A DNA stretch of 23,006 nt from CBDUVZ01 sp965370805 (lineage in GTDB: Bacteria; Hydrothermota; Tepidihabitantia; Tepidihabitantales; Tepidihabitantaceae). Within the stretch, counting starts at the first letter, position 1. Every line of letters begins with the position of its first letter. The notes beneath the pieces are model-generated. The model made no database searches. It saw nothing but the letters and a program-made list of their open reading frames with translations, and was not told where the DNA came from. Below, in pieces: positions 1 through 6,706 of this stretch. The stretch covers positions 1 through 23,006 of the forward strand of contig CBDUVZ010000039.1 of assembly GCA_965370805.1 (NCBI GenBank). The letters are read 5' to 3'. The translations under genes and the position numbers were made by a program.

Positions 1-630
1 GCGACAACATAACCGTGATTGACGGCGCGACCAACCAGGTGCTCGCCACGGTGACGGCAGGAGACAGGCCCCGTGCCCTCTGCTACAACCCGCCTGATAA
101 CAAAGTCTACTGCGCGAACGCGTGGAGCGACAACATAACCGTGATTGACGGCGCGACCAACCAGGTGCTCGCCACGGTGACCGCAAGAACCGGGCCCTGC
201 GCCCTCTGCTACAACCCGACCAACAACAAGGTCTACTGCGCGAACTATGGCAGCGACAACGTGACTGTGATTGACGGCACGACCAACCAGCTCGTCGCCA
301 CCGTGACGGCAGGTGACGGGCCCTGGCCCCTCTGCTACAACCCGCAGAGCAACAAGGTATACTGCGCGAACTCGAACAGCGACAACGTGACCGTGATTGA
401 CGGCACGACCAACCAAGTCATCGCCACGGTAGCGGCAGGAGACTACCCCTGTGCCCTCTGCTACAACCCGACCGACAACAAGATATACTGCGCGAACTGG
501 GACAGCGACAACGTGACCGTGATTTGTGGCGCGACCAACGTGGTAGTCACGACCATCGCGGTCGGAGACACTCCGCGGGCTCTTGCCCACAACCCGGCTC
601 AGAACCGGATGTACGTTGCCAACTACTACT
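1..630 (+). repeat. Five tandem 126-bp coding repeats of the YVTN gene
   Basis: Units start at 1, 127, 253, 379 and 505 with an exact 126-bp period (42 codons), and a diverged sixth unit begins at 631. The first 55 bases of the units at 1 and 127 are identical. That similarity at DNA level indicates recent duplication or gene conversion rather than only protein-level conservation. Confidence 0.9.
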
Positions 631-878
631 CAAGCAGCATCTCGGTACTGCGGGATTCGGTTGTCGGGGTCGCGGAAACGCCGAATGCAAACGTCCGAAG
701 GCCGGGATTCCCGACGGTGATGCGGGCTTCCAACCTGGCGCGGATGGAGGGGCCCATACTCGATGTACAAGGCCGGGACGTGACCGACCGGCGGCACCGC
801 CTTGGCCCCGGGGTGTACTTCGTCCAGCCCACTAGTGGAAACGCAGCGACAGCACGTCGCATCGTGGTTGTCCGCTGA
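3..878 (+). CDS. YVTN-type beta-propeller secreted protein, 5'-truncated, with C-terminal sorting-like module
   Basis: The frame is open to the left edge, so the gene starts upstream; the GTG at 15 is an internal Val codon of a repeat. The visible protein is five near-identical 42-residue units (consensus V-I-D-G-x-T-N-Q-V ... C-Y-N-P ... N-K-V-Y-C-A-N) plus a diverged last unit, the pattern of YVTN/NHL-like surface beta-propellers. Each intact unit has two Cys, in C-Y-N-P and Y-C-A-N, where ordinary YVTN repeats have hydrophobic residues. The last ~60 residues form a separate module (L-D-V-Q-G-R-D-V ... P-G-V-Y-F-V ... R-R-I-V-V-V-R) like the Por/type IX C-terminal sorting domain. Export and surface display are inferred, since the signal peptide lies outside the window. 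Ligand or function is unknown. Confidence 0.85.
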   Translation, partial: DNITVIDGATNQVLATVTAGDRPRALCYNPPDNKVYCANAWSDNITVIDGATNQVLATVTARTGPCALCYNPTNNKVYCANYGSDNVTVIDGTTNQLVATVTAGDGPWPLCYNPQSNKVYCANSNSDNVTVIDGTTNQVIATVAAGDYPCALCYNPTDNKIYCANWDSDNVTVICGATNVVVTTIAVGDTPRALAHNPAQNRMYVANYYSSSISVLRDSVVGVAETPNANVRRPGFPTVMRASNLARMEGPILDVQGRDVTDRRHRLGPGVYFVQPTSGNAATARRIVVVR

Positions 879-900
879 AGAAACCCGGCAGTTGCCGTGC

Positions 901-918
901 GGCTAATTAGGCTAATTA
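901..918. repeat. Tandem 9-bp repeat GGCTAATTA x2 in the gap 879-1163
   Basis: Two perfect copies of a 9-bp unit lie just after the YVTN stop codon. The rest of this 285-bp gap holds a module with AATTGCGAATG (about 990-1000), a GCTTCGCTCCGCTCGC stretch (about 1031-1046) and the CTTGGCGG module at 1063. No gene or clear terminator is visible. Confidence 0.6.
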
Positions 919-1062
919 GGGACAACCACCTATTCCGCCCCGCCTCTGACCGCCCTCCGATTCCAGATTGCAGACCATCAGGGAATGCCGAATTGCGAAT
1001 GGTGAATGAGACGAGGAAGATTGCCGCAGTCGCTTCGCTCCGCTCGCAATGACAGCTCCTCT

Positions 1063-1093
1063 CTTGGCGGTCTTGGCGGCCTTGGCGGTTATC
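1063..1093. repeat. Dispersed CTTGGCGG module, copy 1
   Basis: This 31-base stretch built of three TTGGCGG units matches 22761-22791 at 30 of 31 positions, on the same strand. Both copies lie in noncoding gaps near other repeat modules, so this is a dispersed intergenic repeat family rather than coding similarity. Confidence 0.75.
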
Positions 1094-1129
1094 TTCTCTG
1101 CCTTGTTGTTTCCTTCCGCATTCCGTCGT

Positions 1130-1158
1130 TTGACATCCTGAGTCGTCTCCTCTATCCT
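1130..1158 (+). promoter_or_regulatory. Promoter of CPBP gene, leaderless type
   Basis: TTGACA at 1130-1135, a 17-bp spacer and TATCCT at 1153-1158. Only five bases separate the -10 from the GTG at 1164, so the predicted transcript starts at or next to the start codon. No Shine-Dalgarno precedes the GTG. Confidence 0.7.
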
Positions 1159-1163
1159 CGGCA

Positions 1164-1850
1164 GTGACTTATTTCCGTGGCGCGTGGTCGGACGTCCGCC
1201 GAATCGTTGCGACGCATACCGACCTGCTCGTCATCGCGGTCGTCACGTGCGTGGCCCTGACCGTTACGCGACAGCACTGGTTCCCGATTCCCGGGCTGGA
1301 CCCGTCCTGGCAACAGGTTGTCGTCAAGCTGCAGCGGGGCCTGGTCCTTCTTGTCCTGCCGCTGCTTGCGGCCGCGGCGCTCAGGATTCCGCTGCGCGCG
1401 CTGGGCCTGTCCTGGGGCAAGCCGAACAAGTGGCTGCGCGACATCGGCCTGCTCTTCGTCATCATGCTTCCGGTCGTACTGATTGCCGCGCACCAGCCCG
1501 CGTTCCGACGGGTGTATCCCTATTTCCGCATCGCCCGTCTCGGACTCGGGTATTTCATGCTCGGGCTCGGGGTCAGGCTGGTGTACATGTTCTGCTGGGA
1601 GTTCCTGTTCCGGGGCTGGCTGCTGTTCGGGTTCGAGCGCCGGGTCGGGCCGGCCGCGGCGATTGCCGTCTCGACCATTCCGTTCGTCCTGATGCACTTC
1701 GGCAAGCCGATGCTTGAAGTCTACGGTTCGATTATCGCGGGTGTGGTGCTTGGAATCGTGGCCCTGCGGGCGCGCAGTTTCATCCCGGCGGCAATCCTGC
1801 ACTTTGCGGTCGCTGCCGCGCTCGACGTCGCGGCCGTGCTCCGGGTCTGA
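1164..1850 (+). CDS. CPBP-family (CAAX protease/Abi-like) integral membrane protein
   Basis: A 228-residue, very hydrophobic protein with about six to seven membrane segments. The CPBP motifs are recognisable: W145-E146-F-L-F-R150-G (motif 1), F174-V-L-M-H178 (motif 2) and H213-F-A-V-A (motif 3). The classical family has E-E-x-x-x-R in motif 1 and H-x-x-x-N in motif 3. Here the first Glu is Trp and the Asn is Ala, as in a W-E-F-x-F-R-G subgroup of CPBP proteins known from general family knowledge. It is either a divergent intramembrane protease or a non-catalytic relative; the substrate is unknown. The GTG is the only good start after the in-frame stop at 1131, and the promoter sits directly against it. 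The gene is probably monocistronic, because the next gene has its own promoter. Confidence 0.75.
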   Translation: MTYFRGAWSDVRRIVATHTDLLVIAVVTCVALTVTRQHWFPIPGLDPSWQQVVVKLQRGLVLLVLPLLAAAALRIPLRALGLSWGKPNKWLRDIGLLFVIMLPVVLIAAHQPAFRRVYPYFRIARLGLGYFMLGLGVRLVYMFCWEFLFRGWLLFGFERRVGPAAAIAVSTIPFVLMHFGKPMLEVYGSIIAGVVLGIVALRARSFIPAAILHFAVAAALDVAAVLRV

Positions 1851-1872
1851 TTCCCCGACTTCTCCTCACCGG

Positions 1873-1900
1873 TTGACAGGAGTCACTGTTCCCCTATCCT
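1873..1900 (+). promoter_or_regulatory. Promoter of the glycine-rich paralog pair, leaderless type
   Basis: TTGACA at 1873-1878, a 16-bp spacer and TATCCT at 1895-1900, the same -10 as the previous gene. Seven bases separate it from the ATG at 1908, predicting a leaderless mRNA. No Shine-Dalgarno is present. Confidence 0.7.
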
Positions 1901-1907
1901 GAAACTG

Positions 1908-2498
1908 ATGGGTGGACGTAGAATCGCTTCAATCTGCTGTCTGGTCGCGTTCGCTGCGACCGCGGCCCCGGCCCTGCCGTTCACGCCTGACCGCGTCGGG
2001 CTGCGCGTATCCAACGGCACGCCGTCAATGGTCCCGACTTCCTCTTCGTCGTTCGTGGACCGGGACGTCGTCTCCGCGGGCGAGGTCGCCATCCACACGG
2101 CCGGCGGCACAATCGGCGGCGGACTCGTAGTAATTGCGGGCCTGTTCATGTTCCGGCCGTGCCGGGTCGCCTGGGACGACCTCTGGAGTTCCACGTATCG
2201 CGGCGTGAAGTACTACTGCCCAAGGGAAGAGAAGGCGTTCGAATACGCGACAATGATCATATTCCCGTCCCTGGCCATACCGGCGGCTACGTCCGGCGGA
2301 ATTGCCTTTGCGGGCCGGGACTGGACCGGGTACGCCAACTCGATTGTCGGCTCGTATGCCACCGCGCTCGCCGGCGGAGCTATCGGTTACGGCATCGCCC
2401 GCATCTTCCACCAGCCGGGTAGGGGCATCGCCGTGGGCTGGACCCTCGGCTCGCTCGCCGGGGGCGTTGTCGGCTACAACTGGGATCGACTCCGCTGA
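1908..2498 (+). CDS. Hypothetical secreted/membrane glycine-rich protein, paralog A
   Basis: A 196-residue protein of unknown function. Residues 1-25 look like a signal peptide (R-R, hydrophobic core, A-P-A before L-P-F). After it comes F-T-P-D-R-V-G-L-R ... G-T-P-S-M-V-P ... D-R-D, then glycine-rich hydrophobic stretches (H-T-A-G-G-T-I-G-G-G-L-V-V; A-L-A-G-G-A-I-G-Y-G-I) resembling glycine-zipper membrane helices, and a C-terminal G-Y-N-W-D-R-L-R. The next gene encodes a clear paralog with the same N- and C-terminal signatures. Compared with that paralog, this one has an extra Trp/Tyr-rich central loop around residues 84-115 containing two Cys. Location in the inner membrane or envelope is inferred. 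Confidence 0.7.
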   Translation: MGGRRIASICCLVAFAATAAPALPFTPDRVGLRVSNGTPSMVPTSSSSFVDRDVVSAGEVAIHTAGGTIGGGLVVIAGLFMFRPCRVAWDDLWSSTYRGVKYYCPREEKAFEYATMIIFPSLAIPAATSGGIAFAGRDWTGYANSIVGSYATALAGGAIGYGIARIFHQPGRGIAVGWTLGSLAGGVVGYNWDRLR

Positions 2499-2510
2499 CC
2501 GGGAGAACGG

Positions 2511-3041
2511 ATGAACCCCATCCTGCTATTTGCTGTCGCAATCCAACTCGTGGCTCAGCCCTTCCCCGCTTTCAGCCCTGACCGGATCGGCACCAGGTAC
2601 AACACCGGGCCGCCGAGCCTGGTGCCTTCGACTCCGGGTTCAGCCGTACTCCGGGACCGACCGACCGCCGGAGATATCCTGGTTCAGACCGGCGGCGGCC
2701 TGGCCGGCGGTGCTCTCGTTATCGGGATACACTACGCGGTTCCCTACCTTGTGAAGACCAACATAGGCGAAATGGCATCACGTGTGATGAACGTCATTGG
2801 CTGGAGCACCACTCTGGGTTATCCGCCGGCAGTCGCGGGCGGTATCTGCCTTGTCGGCGGGGGCGCGGGAAACTACGCTGACGCGGCAATCGGTGCCTGC
2901 CTTGGCGCGCTTGCCGGCGGCCTGGCCGGCTGGGGAATCGGCGCTGCTGTCGGCAAACCCGAGCGCGGCGGCACAATCGGGTACACCGTCGGCACAATCC
3001 CGGGCGCACTCCTCGGTTACAACTGGAATCGTCTCCGGTAG
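2511..3041 (+). CDS. Hypothetical secreted/membrane glycine-rich protein, paralog B
   Basis: A 176-residue paralog of the preceding gene, separated by 12 bp and preceded by the Shine-Dalgarno GGGAG, so co-transcribed. It has a signal-peptide-like N-terminus (M-N-P-I-L-L-F-A-V-A-I), then F-S-P-D-R-I-G-T-R ... G-P-P-S-L-V-P ... L-R-D, glycine-zipper-like stretches (G-G-G-L-A-G-G-A-L-V-I; A-L-A-G-G-L-A-G-W-G-I-G) and the terminal L-G-Y-N-W-N-R-L-R. The central region differs from paralog A. I recognise no named family. The small-residue spacing suggests packed transmembrane helices or an oligomeric membrane assembly. Confidence 0.7.
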   Translation: MNPILLFAVAIQLVAQPFPAFSPDRIGTRYNTGPPSLVPSTPGSAVLRDRPTAGDILVQTGGGLAGGALVIGIHYAVPYLVKTNIGEMASRVMNVIGWSTTLGYPPAVAGGICLVGGGAGNYADAAIGACLGALAGGLAGWGIGAAVGKPERGGTIGYTVGTIPGALLGYNWNRLR

Positions 3042-3091
3042 GTCTGCTGCCCCGCGCTCAGGCGGCTGTCACTCCGACTTGAACCGAGCCG

Positions 3092-3493
3092 TCAGGTCCG
3101 GTCCGGTAACTTCTCCTTGAGATAGACAACGATATCGTCGGTCGGGGTGCCGGGACCGAACAGCCGGCCGCAACCCAGCTTGTAGAGTTCTTCCATGTCT
3201 TCCTTCGGGATGATGCCGCCGCCGAAAACCAGGATATCACCCGCGCCCTTCTCTTTGAGCAGCTTCATCGTCTCCGGAATCAGCACCATGTGGGCCCCGG
3301 AGAGAATCGACAGCCCGACCGCATCGGCGTCTTCCTGGACTGCGGTCTCGGCAATCATCTCCGGTGTCTGCTGCAGCCCGGTGTAGATTACTTCGAACCC
3401 GGCATCGCGCAGGGCCCGGGACACGACTTTGGCTCCCCGGTCGTGCCCATCCAGCCCGGGCTTGGCGATAATGACTCTCAGTTTCCTTGCCAT
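3092..3493 (-). CDS. icmB: B12-binding small subunit of acyl-CoA mutase (isobutyryl-CoA mutase-like; often annotated methylmalonyl-CoA mutase C-terminal subunit)
   Basis: A 133-residue cobalamin-binding domain. D15-G-H17-D-R-G is the DxHxxG signature whose His coordinates cobalt from below. S-I-L-S-G and F-G-G-G-I-I-P complete the Rossmann-like nucleotide-tail pocket. The length matches the stand-alone small subunits of two-subunit mutases such as IcmB (about 136 residues). The ATG follows the large-subunit stop by 9 bp, and the Shine-Dalgarno AGGAGG overlaps that stop codon (TAGGAGG), so expression is coupled. It is predicted to assemble with the large subunit to form the adenosylcobalamin holoenzyme. 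The icm symbol depends on the large-subunit residues and is tentative; the domain assignment is secure. Confidence 0.9.
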   Translation of the reverse strand: MARKLRVIIAKPGLDGHDRGAKVVSRALRDAGFEVIYTGLQQTPEMIAETAVQEDADAVGLSILSGAHMVLIPETMKLLKEKGAGDILVFGGGIIPKEDMEELYKLGCGRLFGPGTPTDDIVVYLKEKLPDRT

Positions 3494-3502
3494 TGATTCC
3501 TC

Positions 3503-5155
3503 CTAGAACATCGGCGGCTCGGCGTAATCCCCGAACACGTCTTTCATTGCCTGAGCGACTTCGCCGATTGTCGCGTATGCCTGCACCGCCTCGAGAATCG
3601 GATACATAACATTGTCCTTGCCCCGGCACGCGGCCCGCAGGTCCTCAAGCGTTTTCGCCACCCGCGCGTTGTCACGTCCGGCACGCAACTCCGTCAGGCG
3701 CTGCGTCTGCTCCCGCTCCCCTTCGGGGTCGATTCGGAGCAGCGGAATCTCGATTTTCTCGCCGTCGAGCACGTACTTGTTCACCCCGACCACGGTCCGC
3801 TCTTTCTTGTCCACTGCCTGCTGGAACCGGTACGCCGCATCGGCAATCTCGCGCTGCGGGAACCCGTGCTCGATTGCTTTCACCATCCCGCCGAGCGCGT
3901 CGATCTTCTTGAAGTAATCATATGCCTGCTTCTCCATCTCGTTCGTCAGCGCCTCGATGAAATAGGAGCCGCCCAGCGGGTCAACCACATTCGCGGCCCC
4001 GGTCTCCTCGGCAATGAGTTGCTGGGTCCGCAGCGCAATCAGCACCGCTTTCTCGGTCGGCAGGGCCCATGTTTCGTCCATCGAATTGGTGTGCAGGCTC
4101 TGGGTCCCGCCCAGCACTGCGGCCAGACCCTGGAACGCGGTCCGGACGATATTGTTCTCCGGTTGCTGGGCCGTGAGGCTGCAGCCCGCAGTCTGGGTGT
4201 GGAACCGCAGCAGCCACGACCTCGGGTCCTTCGCCTTGAAGGTCTCCTTCATCTCCCGGGCCCAGATACGCCGGGCCGCCCGGAACTTGGCAATCTCCTC
4301 GAAGAAGTCAAGGTGCGAATTGAAGAAATAGGACAGCCGGGGAGCGAACGTATCCACGTCAAGGCCCACCGCGATCCCGGCCTCGACGTACGTCAGCCCG
4401 TCCTTGAGCGTGAACGCCAGTTCCTGGGCCGCGGTCGAACCCGCCTCCCGGATGTGATACCCGGAGATGGAAATCGTATTCCACTTCGGCACGTGCTTCG
4501 CCGAATAGGCCATGATATCGGTAATCACGCGCATCGACGGCTCGGGCGGGAAGAGCCACGACTTCTGGGCGATGTACTCCTTCAGGATGTCGTTCTGAAT
4601 CGTGCCGCGCAGCACTTCGCTCGCGACTCCCTGCTTCTCCGCGGCCGCAATGTAGAACGCCCAGACAATCGCGGCCGGCCCGTTGATTGTCATCGAAGTC
4701 GAGACCTTGTCGAGTGGGATTCCGTCAAACAGGGTCTCCATATCGGCCAGCGACGAAATCGCCACCCCGCACTTGCCGACTTCGCCCCGCGACATCGGGT
4801 CGTCCGAATCGCGGCCGTACAGGGTCGGGTAGTCGAACGCAACCGACAACCCGGTCTCGCCGTGCCCGAGCAGGAACTTGTACCGCTGGTTGGTATCCTT
4901 TGCGGTCCCGAACCCGGCGAACTGACGCATGGTCCAGTTCCGGCCCCGGTACATGTTCTTGTGCACTCCGCGGGTGTAAGGGTACTCGCCCGGGAACCCG
5001 AGGTCCTGCTCGTAGTCAAGGTCCGCGACGTCGGCCGGGGTGTAGAGCAGGTCAACCGGTATGCCGGAAAGCGTTTCCCTGCCCGGCGCGTCGCCGAGCT
5101 TCACGCGCTGCTCCCATTCCCGGCGTTTCCCGGCAATGTCACCTGAGTCTGCCAT
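3503..5155 (-). CDS. icmA: Acyl-CoA mutase large subunit, MCM family with isobutyryl-CoA mutase signature
   Basis: A 550-residue catalytic TIM-barrel subunit of an adenosylcobalamin mutase, with family blocks such as F-P-G-E-Y-P-Y-T-R-G, W-T-M-R-Q-F-A-G-F-G-T-A, G-T-I-Q-N-D-I-L-K-E-Y, S-I-S-G-Y-H and S-L-H-T-N-S. Aligned from memory to Propionibacterium MCM with a constant offset of 10 (Q187 to Q197, H234 to H244), residue F79 replaces Tyr89 and Q197 replaces Arg207. Tyr/Arg define methylmalonyl-CoA mutase, and Phe/Gln define isobutyryl-CoA mutase (F80/Q198 in Streptomyces IcmA). The predicted reaction is therefore isobutyryl-CoA to n-butyryl-CoA rather than methylmalonyl- to succinyl-CoA. 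Size and separate small subunit fit IcmA/IcmB. The ATG directly abuts the meaB stop (TGAATG), with GAGAGGAG upstream. The family is certain; the substrate is inferred from two residues. Confidence 0.9.
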   Translation of the reverse strand: MADSGDIAGKRREWEQRVKLGDAPGRETLSGIPVDLLYTPADVADLDYEQDLGFPGEYPYTRGVHKNMYRGRNWTMRQFAGFGTAKDTNQRYKFLLGHGETGLSVAFDYPTLYGRDSDDPMSRGEVGKCGVAISSLADMETLFDGIPLDKVSTSMTINGPAAIVWAFYIAAAEKQGVASEVLRGTIQNDILKEYIAQKSWLFPPEPSMRVITDIMAYSAKHVPKWNTISISGYHIREAGSTAAQELAFTLKDGLTYVEAGIAVGLDVDTFAPRLSYFFNSHLDFFEEIAKFRAARRIWAREMKETFKAKDPRSWLLRFHTQTAGCSLTAQQPENNIVRTAFQGLAAVLGGTQSLHTNSMDETWALPTEKAVLIALRTQQLIAEETGAANVVDPLGGSYFIEALTNEMEKQAYDYFKKIDALGGMVKAIEHGFPQREIADAAYRFQQAVDKKERTVVGVNKYVLDGEKIEIPLLRIDPEGEREQTQRLTELRAGRDNARVAKTLEDLRAACRGKDNVMYPILEAVQAYATIGEVAQAMKDVFGDYAEPPMF

Positions 5156-6139
5156 TCACGTCTCCTCTCGTTCGCGGTCGGCATTGGCCCGGACCAGTTC
5201 CAGGACCTCGCCGGCCGCCCGGTACGGTGTCGATCTCCCGCCGGCCACCGCCGCCACCAGCCGGTCGAGCGCTGCCGCGACCTCGGGCTGGGTCCAGACC
5301 TCCCGCCTCAATCCCTCCTCGACCAGTTCCTTGATTTCGCCGCGCACCGCAGACCGGCGCCAGACAGCAAGCTGGTCCGTCTCCTCGAGATAGGCGCGGT
5401 GCCGGTCCATCTGGTCCAGCAGTTCAACCACACCTTCACCCGTCGTGCCGACCGTCTTCACCACCGGTGGTTCCCAACCGTCATCCCGGGAACGCAGACT
5501 GAGCATCGCCCCGATTTCCATTACCAGCCGGTCCGCGCCCTCGCGGTCGCTCTTGTTCACACAGAACAGCTCACCGATTTCCATCAACCCGGCTTTCATA
5601 ATCTGGATTGAATCCCCGGACTCGGGCACCAGCACCACGACAGTCGAATACGCGGTTGCCGCGATGTCCAGTTCCACCTGGCCCACCCCGACCGTCTCGA
5701 TGATGAGGAAGTCGTGGCCGAACGCATCCAGCACGTCACACACCTGCCTGGTACGCATCGCCAGACCGCCCTGCCCGCCCCGGCTTGCCATCGAGCGGAT
5801 AAATACACCGGGGTCGGTGAAGAGCGACGGCATCCGCACCCGGTCGCCCAGAACCGCGCCCCCGGAGAAAGGTGAAGTCGGGTCAACCGCGACAATGCCG
5901 ACGGTCCGGTCCCGGTTCCGGCATTCCCGGGCCAGCTTCTCAACCAGTGTGCTCTTGCCCGCGCCGGGCGGGCCGGTAATCCCCACGCGCCAGGCCCGGC
6001 CCATCGACTGGTAGAGTTCGTTCAGGATATCGGTTGCGCCTGGTAAGTCGTTCTCGACAATCGAAACTACCCGGGCGCACACGCGGCGGTCCCCGGACCG
6101 GAACCCGTCAAGCAGTTCGCTAGTAGTCGATTCCGACAC
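5156..6139 (-). CDS. meaB: MeaB/ArgK-family GTPase, mutase chaperone
   Basis: A 327-residue G3E-type P-loop GTPase. Walker A G56-P-P-G-A-G-K-S-T64, switch region D-P-T-S-P-F, E-T-V-G-V-G-Q (Walker B area) and base-specificity N-K-S-D are all present. Family members gate adenosylcobalamin delivery to acyl-CoA mutases and eject inactivated cofactor. The position between the adenosyltransferase and the mutase genes supports that role here. The start chosen is GTG at 6139, which overlaps the end of the adenosyltransferase gene by 20 bp. The stop is immediately followed by the mutase ATG. Unlike IcmF, the GTPase is not fused to the mutase. Confidence 0.93.
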   Translation of the reverse strand: MSESTTSELLDGFRSGDRRVCARVVSIVENDLPGATDILNELYQSMGRAWRVGITGPPGAGKSTLVEKLARECRNRDRTVGIVAVDPTSPFSGGAVLGDRVRMPSLFTDPGVFIRSMASRGGQGGLAMRTRQVCDVLDAFGHDFLIIETVGVGQVELDIAATAYSTVVVLVPESGDSIQIMKAGLMEIGELFCVNKSDREGADRLVMEIGAMLSLRSRDDGWEPPVVKTVGTTGEGVVELLDQMDRHRAYLEETDQLAVWRRSAVRGEIKELVEEGLRREVWTQPEVAAALDRLVAAVAGGRSTPYRAAGEVLELVRANADREREET

Positions 6140-6629
6140 GGCTCACCAATCCCTGTTGCATCGGGTGTTTTACTTCACGGACTTCGCTCACCAGTGCGGC
6201 TCGTTCAATCACTTCGGGTCGCGCATCCCGGCCGGTAAATACCAGCTCTATCTCATCCGGGCACTCGTCAATCAGGGCCAGCGCATCCGCCAGGCTCACC
6301 AGCCCGTAATCAATCGCCACGTTCATCTCGTCGAGAACCACCATCCGGTACTCCCCTGAGCCGATTGCCCGCCGTGCCTCTGCCAGCCCGCGCTTCGCCT
6401 CGGCCAGGTCCTCCTCCGACGGATTCCCCCGCTCGACGAAAGTCGGCAGCCCGGTCTGGATGACTTCCAGGTTGTCAATGCGTTTGGCGGCTCGCACCTC
6501 ACCGTAGTCCGGGTCCCCTTTCATGAACTGGATAACGACAACGCGCCAGCCGTGGCCGGTGGCGCGCAAGGCCTGGCCGAAAGCAGCGGTCGTCTTGCCT
6601 TTGCCGTCACCGGTATAGACCTGAAGCAT
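6120..6629 (-). CDS. cobO: Cob(I)alamin / cob(I)yrinic acid a,c-diamide adenosyltransferase, CobO/CobA (BtuR) type
   Basis: A 169-residue P-loop enzyme that transfers the adenosyl group from ATP to cob(I)alamin to make adenosylcobalamin. The N-terminal T6-G-D-G-K-G-K-T-T is the characteristic CobA/CobO phosphate-binding loop. V-I-Q-F-M-K-G, V-V-L-D-E-M-N-V-A-I-D-Y-G and F-T-G-R-D-A-R-P are further family blocks. It differs from the PduO and EutT types, which lack this loop. It is the first gene of the operon, with a leaderless-type promoter, and supplies the mutase cofactor. No other cobalamin biosynthesis gene is nearby, so salvage and adenosylation is the likely role. Confidence 0.93.
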   Translation of the reverse strand: MLQVYTGDGKGKTTAAFGQALRATGHGWRVVVIQFMKGDPDYGEVRAAKRIDNLEVIQTGLPTFVERGNPSEEDLAEAKRGLAEARRAIGSGEYRMVVLDEMNVAIDYGLVSLADALALIDECPDEIELVFTGRDARPEVIERAALVSEVREVKHPMQQGLVSRVGIDY

Positions 6630-6635
6630 CGGCAG

Positions 6636-6663
6636 ATTCTAGATGCAGGGTATCGGGTGTCAA
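6636..6663 (-). promoter_or_regulatory. Promoter of the cobO-meaB-mutase operon, leaderless type
   Basis: On the minus strand TTGACA (6663-6658), a 16-bp spacer and TAGAAT (6641-6636). Six bases then lead to the ATG at 6629, with no Shine-Dalgarno. The transcript is predicted to begin at the initiation codon. No B12 riboswitch-like leader can fit in this space. Confidence 0.75.
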
Positions 6664-6706
6664 GGCGACGACGACGCCCACTCGCCGCCGGTGCATCATG
6701 CCGGCG

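Noticed and set aside
1152..1802. 216-residue minus-strand open frame opposite the CPBP gene
   Set aside because: Highly charged, Gln/Arg/Asp-rich antisense of a membrane protein; it also covers the CPBP promoter.
3866..5146. 426-residue plus-strand open frame opposite the mutase large subunit
   Set aside because: It is antisense to a fully conserved mutase, Arg/Pro/His-rich and without motifs.
3092..5155. Plain annotation as methylmalonyl-CoA mutase
   Set aside because: The family is right, but the two substrate-defining residues are Phe and Gln instead of Tyr and Arg, so the reaction name is probably wrong.
6630..6706. Cobalamin riboswitch ahead of cobO
   Set aside because: The promoter lies directly against the ATG, leaving no leader, and no B12-box-like sequence was seen.
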